NCBI GenBank assembly: GCA_021205095.1
Contig: JAJPYE010000009.1
Span: forward strand, 18,082-82,081
Direction: 5' to 3'
DNA: 64,000 nt
Source: Oscillospiraceae bacterium
GTDB taxonomy: Bacteria; Bacillota; Clostridia; Oscillospirales; Oscillospiraceae
Shown: positions 41,547-50,122 of the stretch, piece by piece
Layout of the letters: each line of letters opens with the position of its first letter
Numbering within the stretch: position 1 is the stretch's first letter
Made by a program: the position numbers and the translations under genes
Notes under the pieces: generated by a model
Database searches by the model: none
The model's input: only the letters and a program-made list of their open reading frames with translations
Told to the model about the DNA's origin: nothing

Positions 41547-43197
41547 GGGCTGTCTCTCCTCCGTCTCTTTCTTCCTTCAGGGAGGCCCGGCATATTTTGC
41601 CGCTGATGGTCTTGGGCATGGAGGACACAAACTCAATGGAGCGTATCCACTTGTACTCCGCAAGCCGGGCGTTGGCAAAATCCATGATCTCCTTTTCCAG
41701 AGCGCGGTCAGGCTGGCGCTGTGGGGTGGGGACGATGATGGCCTTGATGGCCTGGCCCCGCCACTTGTCGGGTATGCCGATCACGCTGCACTCCAGCACG
41801 GCGGGATGCTCCGCCAGCACCCGCTCGATCTCATAGGGGCCTACCCGGTAGCCGCCTGTTTTTATTATATCATCAAACCGGCCAAAAAACCAGTAGCATC
41901 CGTCCTCGTCCCGCCAGGCGGCGTCCCCTGTGTGATAGACCCCGTTCCGCCAGACGTTTGCCAGAAGCTCCTGGTTTTCCCAGTAGGCGGTGAGAAGGCC
42001 GCACTGGACGCCGTTCTCCGGCGGGCGGATGACGATCTCGCCTACCTCGCCGTCCGGGACGGGGCTGCCGTCCGGGGCCTGGAGCTGGATGTCGTAGAGG
42101 GGAGAGGGGTAGCCCAGGGAGGCGTCCTTGGGAGCGCTCCAGGCGAAATTCGCCAGCAGCAGGGTGGTCTCTGTCTGGCCGTAGCCCTCCGCCAGGGTCA
42201 GGCCCGTCTTTTCGTAAAACAGCCGGAATACGTCGGGGCTGAGAACCTCCCCGGCGGTGGTGGCATGCTTCAGGGTGGGCATTGGGTCGATGGTTTTCCG
42301 CACCAGATAGCGGTACACCGTGGAGGGGGCGCAGAAGGAGGTCACGCCGTATTTGTTGATGACGGACACAAGCTGCCTGGGACTGAAGCTGTCGAAGTCA
42401 TACACCATCACCGCGCTGCCCACCAGCCACTGGCCGTACAGCTTGCCCCAGGAGGCCTTGGCCCAGCCGGTTTCGGACACGGTGAAGTGCAGGCCCCCGT
42501 CCTCCGCCTGCTGCCAGTATTTGGCGGTGACGATATGGGCCAGGGGGTAGGTCTGGTCGTGAATGACCCCCTTGGGGTACTCCGTGGTGCCGGAGGTGAA
42601 GTATAAAAACATGGGGTCGTGGGCCAATGTCTCCTGCCGGGGCAGAAGGTCTGAGGCGGTCTCTGCCTCCTGGGAGAGACAGCGAAAGCCCTCCGTCGGC
42701 TCCCGCGCCGTCCACAAAAGGGCCTCCATGTCCGTTTGCGCCAGCGCAGCCTGGATTTTCCGGGGAAACTCGTTTTCCACGGTGCAGATCACGGCGGAGG
42801 GGCGGGCCTGCCGGAAGCGGTAGGCGATGTCCTCCTCCGTGAGCATATGGGTCACGGGCATCATCACCGCCCCAATCTTGTGCAGGGCTATGGCGGTAAA
42901 CCAATACTCCACATGGCGCTTTAAGGCTACCATGACCCGGCTCCCCCGGCCCAGCCCGGCGGCCAGAAACACGTTTGCATACTGGTTGCTGATCCGGGCC
43001 ACCTCGCCGAAGGAGACAATGCGCTCCTGCCCGGCGGGATTGGCCCACACAATGGCCCGCCTGTCCGGCTCCTGGGCGGCAATGGCGTCCACCACGTCGT
43101 AGCCGAAGTTGAAGTTTTCGGGATAGTTTAGCTCGATATGGGTCAGACGATTTGTCTCGTCAAAGGTCTCGGTGCAAAATTTCTGGTAAATACTCAT
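41521..43197 (-). CDS. AMP-forming acyl-CoA synthetase (medium-chain type)
   Basis: A 558-residue ANL-family adenylating enzyme. The P-loop-like motif is FTSGTTEYPKGVIHD. The A5/A7 motifs are GYGQTET and YHTGDAAWRDEDG. The A8 hinge is GRFDDIIKTGGYRVGPYEIE. The catalytic lysine lies in SGKICRASL near the end. It resembles acetyl/medium-chain acyl-CoA synthetases. The ATG at 43197 overlaps the accA stop (ATGA); the upstream frame to 43533 lies inside accA. Its place in the fatty acid operon suggests activation of exogenous fatty acids. Confidence 0.88.
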   Translation of the reverse strand: MSIYQKFCTETFDETNRLTHIELNYPENFNFGYDVVDAIAAQEPDRRAIVWANPAGQERIVSFGEVARISNQYANVFLAAGLGRGSRVMVALKRHVEYWFTAIALHKIGAVMMPVTHMLTEEDIAYRFRQARPSAVICTVENEFPRKIQAALAQTDMEALLWTAREPTEGFRCLSQEAETASDLLPRQETLAHDPMFLYFTSGTTEYPKGVIHDQTYPLAHIVTAKYWQQAEDGGLHFTVSETGWAKASWGKLYGQWLVGSAVMVYDFDSFSPRQLVSVINKYGVTSFCAPSTVYRYLVRKTIDPMPTLKHATTAGEVLSPDVFRLFYEKTGLTLAEGYGQTETTLLLANFAWSAPKDASLGYPSPLYDIQLQAPDGSPVPDGEVGEIVIRPPENGVQCGLLTAYWENQELLANVWRNGVYHTGDAAWRDEDGCYWFFGRFDDIIKTGGYRVGPYEIERVLAEHPAVLECSVIGIPDKWRGQAIKAIIVPTPQRQPDRALEKEIMDFANARLAEYKWIRSIEFVSSMPKTISGKICRASLKEERDGGETAHGGGTQKK

Positions 43198-44018
43198 TCG
43201 TTGATTTCCTCTTGGGGTTGGGTTAGGGCCGGCGCCGCCAGGGGCGCCGCGCCGATTTTTCGAAACCGGGCGTAACGCTTTTCCGTCAGCTCCGACTCGG
43301 TCTTCAGCTCTTGCAGGGTATCCCGCAGCCGCTGCTTTATAAAGGCGTTCAGCTCCTCTGTGGTGCGGCCATCCTCCTGGATGACCTCCTCGATAATGCC
43401 GAAGCCGTAGGCGTCTGCCGCTGTCAGGCGCAGGCAGCTTGCCGCCTCCGCCGCCAGCTTCGCGTTTTTCCACAGAATACTGGCGCAGCCCTCCGGGGAG
43501 ATGACGGAATAGATGGCCGATTGGAGCATCCACACCCGGTCAGCCACGGCCAGGGCCAATGCGCCGCCGCTGCCTCCCTCGCCGATGACGATGGAGACGA
43601 TAGGGGTGTTCAGGGCCATCATTTCCATCAGATTTTCCGCGATGGCCTGGCCCTGGCCCCGCTCCTCGGCCCCTATGCCGCAGTAGGCCCCGGAGGTATC
43701 CACCAGGCAGACGACGGGCCGGTGGAATTTTTCCGCCTGCTTCATCAACCGCAGGGCCTTGCGGTAGCCCTCCGGGTGGGGGGAGCCGAAATTCCGCATG
43801 GCCCGCTCCTTGGCGGCGTGGCCCTTCTCGATGGCGATCACCGTCACGGGCATACCGTCCAGGGTGCCGATACCCCCCACGATGGCGGCGTCGTCTCCGT
43901 AGCGCCGGTCGCCGTGCAGCTCCACAAAATCGGGGAGCAGGGCGTGGATATAGTCAAGGCCCGTCTGTCTGCCGTTGCTGCGGGCCTTTTGCACGATGTC
44001 AAAGGCTGTGTTACTCAT
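43194..44018 (-). CDS. accA: Acetyl-CoA carboxylase carboxyltransferase subunit alpha
   Basis: A 274-residue AccA. The crotonase-like core has RNFGSPHPEGYRKALRLMKQ and VCLVDTSGAYCGIGAEERGQ. IVIGEGGSGGALALAVAD and VISPEGCASILWK follow. It pairs with AccD to carboxylate acetyl-CoA to malonyl-CoA. The start overlaps accD by 8 bases and the end overlaps the acyl-CoA synthetase start. It is shorter than E. coli AccA (319) because N-terminal residues are missing, which is common in Clostridia. Confidence 0.95.
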   Translation of the reverse strand: MSNTAFDIVQKARSNGRQTGLDYIHALLPDFVELHGDRRYGDDAAIVGGIGTLDGMPVTVIAIEKGHAAKERAMRNFGSPHPEGYRKALRLMKQAEKFHRPVVCLVDTSGAYCGIGAEERGQGQAIAENLMEMMALNTPIVSIVIGEGGSGGALALAVADRVWMLQSAIYSVISPEGCASILWKNAKLAAEAASCLRLTAADAYGFGIIEEVIQEDGRTTEELNAFIKQRLRDTLQELKTESELTEKRYARFRKIGAAPLAAPALTQPQEEINE

Positions 44019-44874
44019 GGGGTTCCTCCCTGTGCCATAAAAGGAGCTTTGCGATCAGCTCCCGCTGCTCGCTGCGGGGGACGATGGCGTCCACAAATCC
44101 ATGCTCCAGCAAAAATTCCGAGCGCTGGAAGGTCTTGGGCAGGGCCTTGTGGGTGGTCTGCTCGATGACTCTGGCCCCGGCGAAGCCCACGGTGGCCTCC
44201 GGCTCGGCCAGAATCACGTCCCCGCCCATGGCGAAGCTGGCGGTGACGCCCCCGGTGGTGGGGTCTGTCAGTACCGTCAGGTAGAACAGCCCCGCGTCGC
44301 TGTGCTTTTTCAGCGCCCCGCAGGTCTTGGCCATCTGCATCAGGGACAGCAGTCCCTCCTGCATCCGTGCGCCCCCGGACAGGGTACAGCCCACCACCGG
44401 CAGGCGTTCCGCCGTGGCGGCCTCAAAGGTGCGGGTAATCCGCTCGCCCACGGCGGTTCCCATGCTGCCCATCATAAAATAGGGCTCCATGACAAACAGC
44501 CAGCAGGGCTGCCCCCCGATGGCGGCGCGACCGCAGACCACCGCCTCCGTCTCCCGGCTGGCGCTTTGGGTGGTGCTCAGTTTTTCGGGATAGCCGGGAA
44601 AGGAAAGCGGGTCGGAGGATGTCACGTCGCCGAAGTACTCCTGAAAGGAACCGGCGTCGCACAGCATTTTCAGGCGCTGCCGGGCTTTCATCCGAAAATG
44701 ATGGCCGCAGGAGCAGACGCTGTTGTTATACCAAAGCTCGCTCAGGGGTATGCTTTGGTGGCAGTTGGGACATTCCTTGGAGGGTTCGTTTTCGTCCGCC
44801 ATCGCGGCCAGACGGCTGCGTCCTCCTTTTTCCAGCTCGTTTTTGTCCCGGAGGGAAAAGGTTAAAAAGCTCAT
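44011..44874 (-). CDS. accD: Acetyl-CoA carboxylase carboxyltransferase subunit beta
   Basis: A 287-residue AccD from the ATG at 44874, which overlaps the accC stop (ATGA). A four-cysteine zinc ribbon (CPNCHQS...CSCGHHF, residues 35-57) is followed by the carboxyltransferase core with GCTLSGGARMQEGLLSLMQM and TDPTTGGVTASFAMGGD. The frame open to 44994 lies within accC and is rejected. Together with AccA, AccB and AccC it completes acetyl-CoA carboxylase in this operon. Confidence 0.95.
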   Translation of the reverse strand: MSFLTFSLRDKNELEKGGRSRLAAMADENEPSKECPNCHQSIPLSELWYNNSVCSCGHHFRMKARQRLKMLCDAGSFQEYFGDVTSSDPLSFPGYPEKLSTTQSASRETEAVVCGRAAIGGQPCWLFVMEPYFMMGSMGTAVGERITRTFEAATAERLPVVGCTLSGGARMQEGLLSLMQMAKTCGALKKHSDAGLFYLTVLTDPTTGGVTASFAMGGDVILAEPEATVGFAGARVIEQTTHKALPKTFQRSEFLLEHGFVDAIVPRSEQRELIAKLLLWHREEPHE

Positions 44875-46187
44875 TGTGTCACCTGCCGTTCCAAAAAGGT
44901 GCAGTCGTAATCTCCCTGGGAGAAACGGCTGTCGCTGACCAGCCGGAGCTGCTCGGCGATGTTGGCCTCCACTCCGTCTATCACAAGCTCGCACAGAGCG
45001 GCCCGCATTTTCCGCAGAGCCTCCTCTCTGGTGCTGGCGTATACCATCAGCTTGCCGATCAGGGCGTCGTAAAAGGCGCTGACCTCCGTTCCCACCACCA
45101 GGGCGCTGTCAAAGCGCACAAAGGGGCCGCCGGGGATGTGAAGCTGCCTTACCTCGCCGGGGGAGAGAGCGTTAATGCGGCACTCTATGCAATTTCCTGT
45201 CATGGTGACGTCCCGCTGACGGAAGGGCAGCTCAATGCCCGCCGCCGTGCGTATCTGCCACTTCACCAGGTCGATGTGGGTGAGAAGCTCGGTGATGCCA
45301 TGCTCCACCTGAAGCCGCACGTTCATCTCCATGAAATGCAGATCTCCCTTGCCGTCCAGCAGGAATTCCAGAGTACCCACCCCGGTGTAGCCCAGAGCCT
45401 TTACCGCTTTGGCGGCATAGGCGAACAGCTCTCGGCGCTGCTTCTCGCTGACGCCGGGAGAGGGGGTCTCCTCGATGAGCTTCTGGTGGTGCCGCTGGAT
45501 GGAGCAGTCCCGCTCCCCCAGACAGACCGACCGGCCCATCTCGTCCGCCAGCACCTGCACCTCGATGTGCCGGGCGGGGTAAATATATTTTTCCAGATAG
45601 AGGGAGCCGTCCCCAAAGGCGGCCTGGGCCTCCGCCTCCGCCAGGGGAAACTGCTCCGCCAGCTCCTGGGGGTTGTTGATCAGACGGATGCCCCGCCCGC
45701 CTCCCCCAGCGGTGGCCTTGAGCATGACGGGGTACCCCAGCTTCTGGGCCGCTGCCGCCGCCTTGTCCTTATCGGGCAGGGTGGCCGTGCCGGGAATGAC
45801 GGGCAGACCCGCGCTTTTCATCTGGCGCTTCATCTCCGTCTTGTCCGCCACCTGCTCCATCAGCTCCGGGCTGGGGCCGATGAAGGCGATGCCGTGCTGC
45901 TGGCAGAGCTTGGCAAAATGGGGGCTTTCGGACAGAAAGCCGTAGCCGGGGTGAATGGCCTCCGCCTTGGCGGCCAGGGCCGCTCGGACGATTTGCTCCT
46001 CATCCAAATAGCTGCGGGAGGCGGCGGCAGGGCCGATGCAGAAGCTCTCGTCCGCCAGATCCACATGGAGGGACTGACGATCCGCCTGGGAGTACACCGC
46101 CACGGAGGCGATGCCCATCTCCTTGCAGGCCCGGATGATGCGAACGGCGATCTCGCCCCGGTTCGCGATCAGGATTTTTGAAAACAT
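44871..46187 (-). CDS. accC: Acetyl-CoA carboxylase, biotin carboxylase subunit
   Basis: A 438-residue biotin carboxylase. It starts with FSKILIANRGEIAVRIIRAC. The ATP-grasp region has KATAGGGGRGI and HIEVQVLADEMGR, and EMNVRLQVEHGITE holds catalytic residues. The ATG at 46187 with CGGAGAAAAG upstream is chosen. It lies inside the end of fabZ, an overlap of 19 bases. It carboxylates the biotin on AccB. Confidence 0.96.
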   Translation of the reverse strand: MFSKILIANRGEIAVRIIRACKEMGIASVAVYSQADRQSLHVDLADESFCIGPAAASRSYLDEEQIVRAALAAKAEAIHPGYGFLSESPHFAKLCQQHGIAFIGPSPELMEQVADKTEMKRQMKSAGLPVIPGTATLPDKDKAAAAAQKLGYPVMLKATAGGGGRGIRLINNPQELAEQFPLAEAEAQAAFGDGSLYLEKYIYPARHIEVQVLADEMGRSVCLGERDCSIQRHHQKLIEETPSPGVSEKQRRELFAYAAKAVKALGYTGVGTLEFLLDGKGDLHFMEMNVRLQVEHGITELLTHIDLVKWQIRTAAGIELPFRQRDVTMTGNCIECRINALSPGEVRQLHIPGGPFVRFDSALVVGTEVSAFYDALIGKLMVYASTREEALRKMRAALCELVIDGVEANIAEQLRLVSDSRFSQGDYDCTFLERQVTQ

Positions 46188-46606
46188 ATGCTTTTCTCCG
46201 TAATGGCAAAGGAGAAGGACGCCTTCACGCACAGGCGATTCTCCACGTAGCCCTCTCCCTCCCCAAAATAAAAGGGGTGCTTGGAGCGGGTCAGCCGGCA
46301 GCGGGTGGTGAACTCATCCCCCGGATAGACCGGGGATTTGAACCGCACCTTGTCAAGGCCGGTATACAGGGGGATCTGGTCGGCGCTGTCGATTTTCGGT
46401 ATTAAAATGCAGGCGGACTGGGCCAGTATCTCGCACAAAATCACCCCAGGCACCACGGGAAAGCCAGGAAAATGCCCCTGCAAGAACCACTCGTTCCCGG
46501 TGATTTTGAGCTTGCCGCAGGCGTATTCCCCGTCCCGCTCCAGGCTGTCCAGTAGCAGCATATTGTCCCGGTGGGGCAGTATGGTCTTGATCTCCTCCTG
46601 TGTCAT
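46169..46606 (-). CDS. fabZ: 3-hydroxyacyl-ACP dehydratase FabZ
   Basis: A 145-residue hot-dog fold dehydratase. It has ILPHRDNMLLLDSL at the start and the catalytic histidine motif GHFPGFPVVPGVILCEILAQ near residue 45. It dehydrates 3-hydroxyacyl-ACP to trans-2-enoyl-ACP. The start overlaps accB by ATGA (46603-46606). Because the operon uses FabK, unsaturated fatty acid synthesis, if present, would need an isomerising FabZ/FabM elsewhere. Confidence 0.95.
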   Translation of the reverse strand: MTQEEIKTILPHRDNMLLLDSLERDGEYACGKLKITGNEWFLQGHFPGFPVVPGVILCEILAQSACILIPKIDSADQIPLYTGLDKVRFKSPVYPGDEFTTRCRLTRSKHPFYFGEGEGYVENRLCVKASFSFAITEKSICFQKS

Positions 46607-47028
46607 TCCTGGGCCTCCATTCTAAAAAGTACGCAGCCGTAATCCACAAGCTGCCCGTCCTGGACGCAGATGTCGGTGATGACTCCGTCCGCCTCCGCCA
46701 CGATCTCATTCATCAGCTTCATGGCCTCCACAATGCACAGCACGTCCCCCTTCTTCACCCGGTCGCCGATTTTCACATACGGTTCCGCATTCTCCATAGG
46801 GGCGGCGTAGAACACGCCCACAATGGGGGAGGAGACGGTCAGCGCCCCCGCCGGAGCCGCCTCCAGAGCGGGAGCCGCCGGGGCGGCGGTCAGGGTCGGG
46901 GTAGGGGCCGGGGAGGCGAGCTGGGCGCACTCCAGCCGAAGGGTGCCTTTGGCTTCGTCTATTTCCAGGCCAGTCAGCCCCAGCTCCCGCATTAGCCGGG
47001 CGTATCTTCTGATGTCTGCGTCCGTCAT
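46603..47028 (-). CDS. accB: Biotin carboxyl carrier protein of acetyl-CoA carboxylase
   Basis: A 141-residue AccB. The N-terminal helical part is followed by an Ala/Pro-rich linker (residues 36-60). The C-terminal biotinyl domain has CIVEAMKLMNEIVAE, with the biotinylated lysine in EAMKLM. The start overlaps the fabF stop by ATGA (47025-47028). It carries the carboxyl group between AccC and AccAD. Confidence 0.95.
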   Translation of the reverse strand: MTDADIRRYARLMRELGLTGLEIDEAKGTLRLECAQLASPAPTPTLTAAPAAPALEAAPAGALTVSSPIVGVFYAAPMENAEPYVKIGDRVKKGDVLCIVEAMKLMNEIVAEADGVITDICVQDGQLVDYGCVLFRMEAQE

Positions 47029-48269
47029 TGGGCGGCCCTCCGAAAGGCCAGGCAGGCGTTGTGGCCCCCGAATCCAAGGGAGTTGGAAAGAGCCAGGGTG
47101 ATGTCCGCCTGGGCGGCCTGGTTGGGCGTGTAATTCAGATCGCAGTCCGGGTCAGGCTCCAGCAGATGAATCGTGGGCGGGATGATCCCCGTTTCCAGGG
47201 CCTGCACGCAGGCGATGGCCTCGATAGCACCCGCCGCGCCAAGCATATGGCCGGTCATGGACTTGGTGGAGCTGATGCAGGCGTCCTCCGCCGCCTGGCC
47301 CAGGGCGTTTTTGATGACCACGGTCTCCAGCCGGTCGTTCATGGGGGTGCCGGTGCCGTGGGCGTTCACGTAGACCCGGTCGGCGGGGGTGTAGCCCGCT
47401 TCCTCCATGGCAAGCTCCATGGCCCTGGTGCCGCCCAGCGCGTCCGGGCGGGGGGCCGTCATGTGATAGGCGTCGCAGGTGGAGCCGTAGCCGCATACCT
47501 CGGCATATATGGTTGCGCCGCGTGCCAGGGCGTGGTCGTAATCCTCCAAGATCAGGGCCGCCGCGCCTTCGCCCAGGATGAAGCCTCCCCGCCGCCGGTC
47601 AAAGGGCAGGGACGCGGCCTCCGGGTCGGTGACGGTGGACAGAGCCTGCATATTGGAAAAGCCCGCGATGGCTACCCCGCAGACCGCCGCCTCCGTGCCG
47701 CCGGTGATGACTGCGTCCGCATAGCCGTGGCGAATCAGCCGCATAGCCTCGCCGATGGCATTGGAGCCGGAGGCGCAGGCCGTCACCGCCGGCATGACGG
47801 AGTTCATGCAGCCAAAGCGAATGGCGATGGCCCCCGCCGCCATATTGGGGATCATCATGGGAACGAAGTAGGGAGATACCCGCTTCGGCCCACGCTCCAG
47901 CAGCTTGCTGTGTTCCGACTCCAGGGTGCGGATGCCTCCGATGCCGGAGCCAAAAATGCAGCCGAAGCGATCCGGGGCTACCTTTTCCTGGATTCCGCTG
48001 TCCTCCATAGCCTGACAGGCGGCGGCTATGGCGTACTGGGTGAACAGGTCGCTTCTCAGCACCTCCTGCTTTTCCATGTACTGCCGGGGGTCGAAGTCCT
48101 TCACCTCCGCCGCCAGGGTGGCCTTGTATCCTTCGGTATCAAAGCGGGTAATCGGCCCGATGCCGTGGACGCCGTTTACCATGCTCTCCCACGTCTGGGA
48201 CACCGTCAGCCCAATGGGCGTGACCGCGCCCATGCCCGTCACCGCCACTCGATGTAATGTCTGTTCCAT
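47025..48269 (-). CDS. fabF: 3-oxoacyl-ACP synthase II
   Basis: A 414-residue ketoacyl-ACP synthase II. The nucleophile cysteine is in TACASGSNAIGEAM (near residue 165). The two histidines are in VNAHGTGTPMNDRLE and KSMTGHMLGAAG, and GFGGHNACLAF ends the fold. It elongates acyl-ACP with malonyl-ACP. A 204-base gap with repeat copy C separates it from fabG upstream. No fabH lies in this operon. Confidence 0.96.
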   Translation of the reverse strand: MEQTLHRVAVTGMGAVTPIGLTVSQTWESMVNGVHGIGPITRFDTEGYKATLAAEVKDFDPRQYMEKQEVLRSDLFTQYAIAAACQAMEDSGIQEKVAPDRFGCIFGSGIGGIRTLESEHSKLLERGPKRVSPYFVPMMIPNMAAGAIAIRFGCMNSVMPAVTACASGSNAIGEAMRLIRHGYADAVITGGTEAAVCGVAIAGFSNMQALSTVTDPEAASLPFDRRRGGFILGEGAAALILEDYDHALARGATIYAEVCGYGSTCDAYHMTAPRPDALGGTRAMELAMEEAGYTPADRVYVNAHGTGTPMNDRLETVVIKNALGQAAEDACISSTKSMTGHMLGAAGAIEAIACVQALETGIIPPTIHLLEPDPDCDLNYTPNQAAQADITLALSNSLGFGGHNACLAFRRAAQ

Positions 48270-48292
48270 GTGTTGCTCCTTATCTTAAAATC

Positions 48293-48472
48293 CAATAAAA
48301 ATTTTTATTGAATGTCAGTTGTCAGTCTTTTTCTTTTCTCAATCCCATATCCCGCCGTCAGGCGGTGTGCAACGCGCAACCGTGCGAGGCACGGCTCTTA
48401 GCGCGTGCAGTGCGCGGTTCAGGCCGCAGCCCCTAATCTGGAATAAAAAGCAGAGCTTTTTATTCCAGATTA
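48293..48472 (-). repeat. Dispersed hairpin plus GC-core repeat, copy C
   Basis: On the minus strand, a hairpin with 18-bp arms (48434-48451 and 48455-48472, loop AGA) directly follows the fabG stop. Its ATAAAAAGC/GCTTTTTAT core is shared with copy A. CTGCGGCCTGA and CGCGCACTGCACGCGC come next, then an inner GCCGTGC/GCACGG dyad like one in copy A. The far end has another palindrome, CAATAAAAATTTTTATTG (48293-48310). The middle is more diverged than between copies A and B. Confidence 0.6.
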
Positions 48473-48473
48473 T

Positions 48474-49211
48474 TTACATGGCGATACCGCCGTCAACGCG
48501 TAAAACGGTGCCGGTGATGTAGTCGGAGGCAATCAGAAACGCCGCTGCGTCGGCTACCTCCTCCGGCCTGCCCATACGGCCCAGGGGGATGGCGGCGGCA
48601 ATGGCCGCCTCCTTGTCGGAGACGTCCTTGGTCATGGCCGTCTCGATAAAGCCGGGGGCGATGGCGTTGCAGGTGACGTTTTTGGAGGCCAGCTCCTTGG
48701 CGATGGACTTGGTAAGCCCAATCAGCCCCGCCTTGGAGGCGGCGTAGTTGGCCTGGCCGGGATTCCCCATCAGGCCGGAGACGGAGCTGATGTTAATAAT
48801 CCGCCCCTCCCGGCTGCGAAGCATCATGGGGCTGAAATGGCGAATCATGTTGAAGGCCCCCTTCAGGTTCGTGTCCAGCACCGCGTCATAGGACGCCTCG
48901 GACATCACCATGGCCAGCCCGTCGCGGGTAACGCCGGCGTTGTTCACCAGAATATGCACCGTGCCGAACTCCTTTTTGATGTCGGCGGCAAGCTGCTTCA
49001 CGGCGGCAAAATCCGCCACGTCGCAGCCATAGGCGGCGGCCTTGACGCTGTACTGTTCCCGGCAGTCCTGGCAGACCGCCTCCGCCGCCTCCTGTCCGGC
49101 GGCGTATATCACCGCCACGTTGGCTCCCAGGGAGGCCAGCTTTCTTGTGATGGCCGCCCCAATGCCTCTGGAACCGCCGGTGACAACGGCGATTTTGTCT
49201 TTCAGCTCCAT
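48474..49211 (-). CDS. fabG: 3-oxoacyl-ACP reductase
   Basis: A 245-residue short-chain dehydrogenase. The NADPH-binding loop is TGGSRGIGAAI (residues 11-21), NNAG is near 88, and the catalytic Ser-Tyr-Lys set is visible in ISSVSGLMGNPGQANYAASK. It ends with the FabG-like YITGTVLRVDGGIAM. It reduces 3-oxoacyl-ACP. The start overlaps the end of fabD by 10 bases. Confidence 0.95.
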   Translation of the reverse strand: MELKDKIAVVTGGSRGIGAAITRKLASLGANVAVIYAAGQEAAEAVCQDCREQYSVKAAAYGCDVADFAAVKQLAADIKKEFGTVHILVNNAGVTRDGLAMVMSEASYDAVLDTNLKGAFNMIRHFSPMMLRSREGRIINISSVSGLMGNPGQANYAASKAGLIGLTKSIAKELASKNVTCNAIAPGFIETAMTKDVSDKEAAIAAAIPLGRMGRPEEVADAAAFLIASDYITGTVLRVDGGIAM

Positions 49212-50122
49212 GCCTGTACCTCCTGAATCGTCTCCTCCAGGGTCTTGGCGTCCGCCGCGCTGAATATGCGGGCCTCCGGGAGAATACGGCGTATCATGCC
49301 TCCCAGGGTAGTACCCGGCCCCAACTCAATGAATGTATCCGCTCCGTCGGCGGCCATGCGCCGGACGGACTTCTCCCACAAAACGGGGGAGCATATCTGC
49401 CGGGTTAGGGTTCCGGCGATGTCCGCCGGATAGACCTCCCCGGTGAGATTGGCGTATACGCCGATTTCCGGGGCGGCGAAGTCATAGCCTTCCAGCGCCT
49501 GCCCAAACCGGCGGGAGGCGTCGTTCATAAAGGGGGAGTGGAAGCCGCTCTGCACCTTCAAGGGCAGCGCCCGGCCTCCGGCGGCCTTGACCGCGGCGGT
49601 GAAGGCCGCCTTCTCCTCCATGGCCCCGGCCACGGTGATCTGGCCCGGACAGTTGTAGTTGACGGGATATACCTCCTGGAAGGCGGCGCAGACCGCCCGC
49701 ACCGCTTCGTCGGACAGCTTCACCACCGCCGCCATAAAGGCGGGGCGGGCCAGGGCCGCCTCCTGCATCAGGGCTCCCCGCTGACATACCAGCGCCAGAC
49801 CCTGGGAAAAGCTCATGCTCCCGGCGCAGGTCAGAGCGGCCAGCTCTCCCAGGGAGAAGCCCGCCGCCATCTGGGGCCGGATACCGGCCTCAGCCAGGGC
49901 CGCCGCTGCGGCCAGCTCCACCGTGAACAGGCAGGGCTGGGTGACGGCGGTGTCCTTCAGCTCCTCTTCGCTGCCGGTGAAGCACTGGGCGGAGGTGCCG
50001 GGACGAACCGCCTCGGCCTGGCGGAAGATTTCCGCCGCCGCCGGACTTTTCTGGGTCAGCTCCTGGCCCATCCCGGCGTGCTGCGCCCCCTGACCGGGGA
50101 AGACAAAGGCTATTTTACCCAT
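49202..50122 (-). CDS. fabD: Malonyl-CoA--ACP transacylase
   Basis: A 306-residue transacylase. It has the N-terminal FVFPGQGAQHAGMGQEL and the serine nucleophile motif GFSLGE near residue 91. The malonyl-binding arginine lies in CQRGALMQEA, and the catalytic histidine in VQSGFHSPFMN. It loads malonate on ACP. The start overlaps the fabK end by 13 bases. Confidence 0.95.
   Translation of the reverse strand: MGKIAFVFPGQGAQHAGMGQELTQKSPAAAEIFRQAEAVRPGTSAQCFTGSEEELKDTAVTQPCLFTVELAAAAALAEAGIRPQMAAGFSLGELAALTCAGSMSFSQGLALVCQRGALMQEAALARPAFMAAVVKLSDEAVRAVCAAFQEVYPVNYNCPGQITVAGAMEEKAAFTAAVKAAGGRALPLKVQSGFHSPFMNDASRRFGQALEGYDFAAPEIGVYANLTGEVYPADIAGTLTRQICSPVLWEKSVRRMAADGADTFIELGPGTTLGGMIRRILPEARIFSAADAKTLEETIQEVQAWS

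Noticed and set aside
41521-43533. Longer 670-codon version of the acyl-CoA synthetase
   Set aside because: The extra 112 residues lie inside accA and lack family similarity; the ATG at 43197 overlaps the accA stop as usual for this operon.
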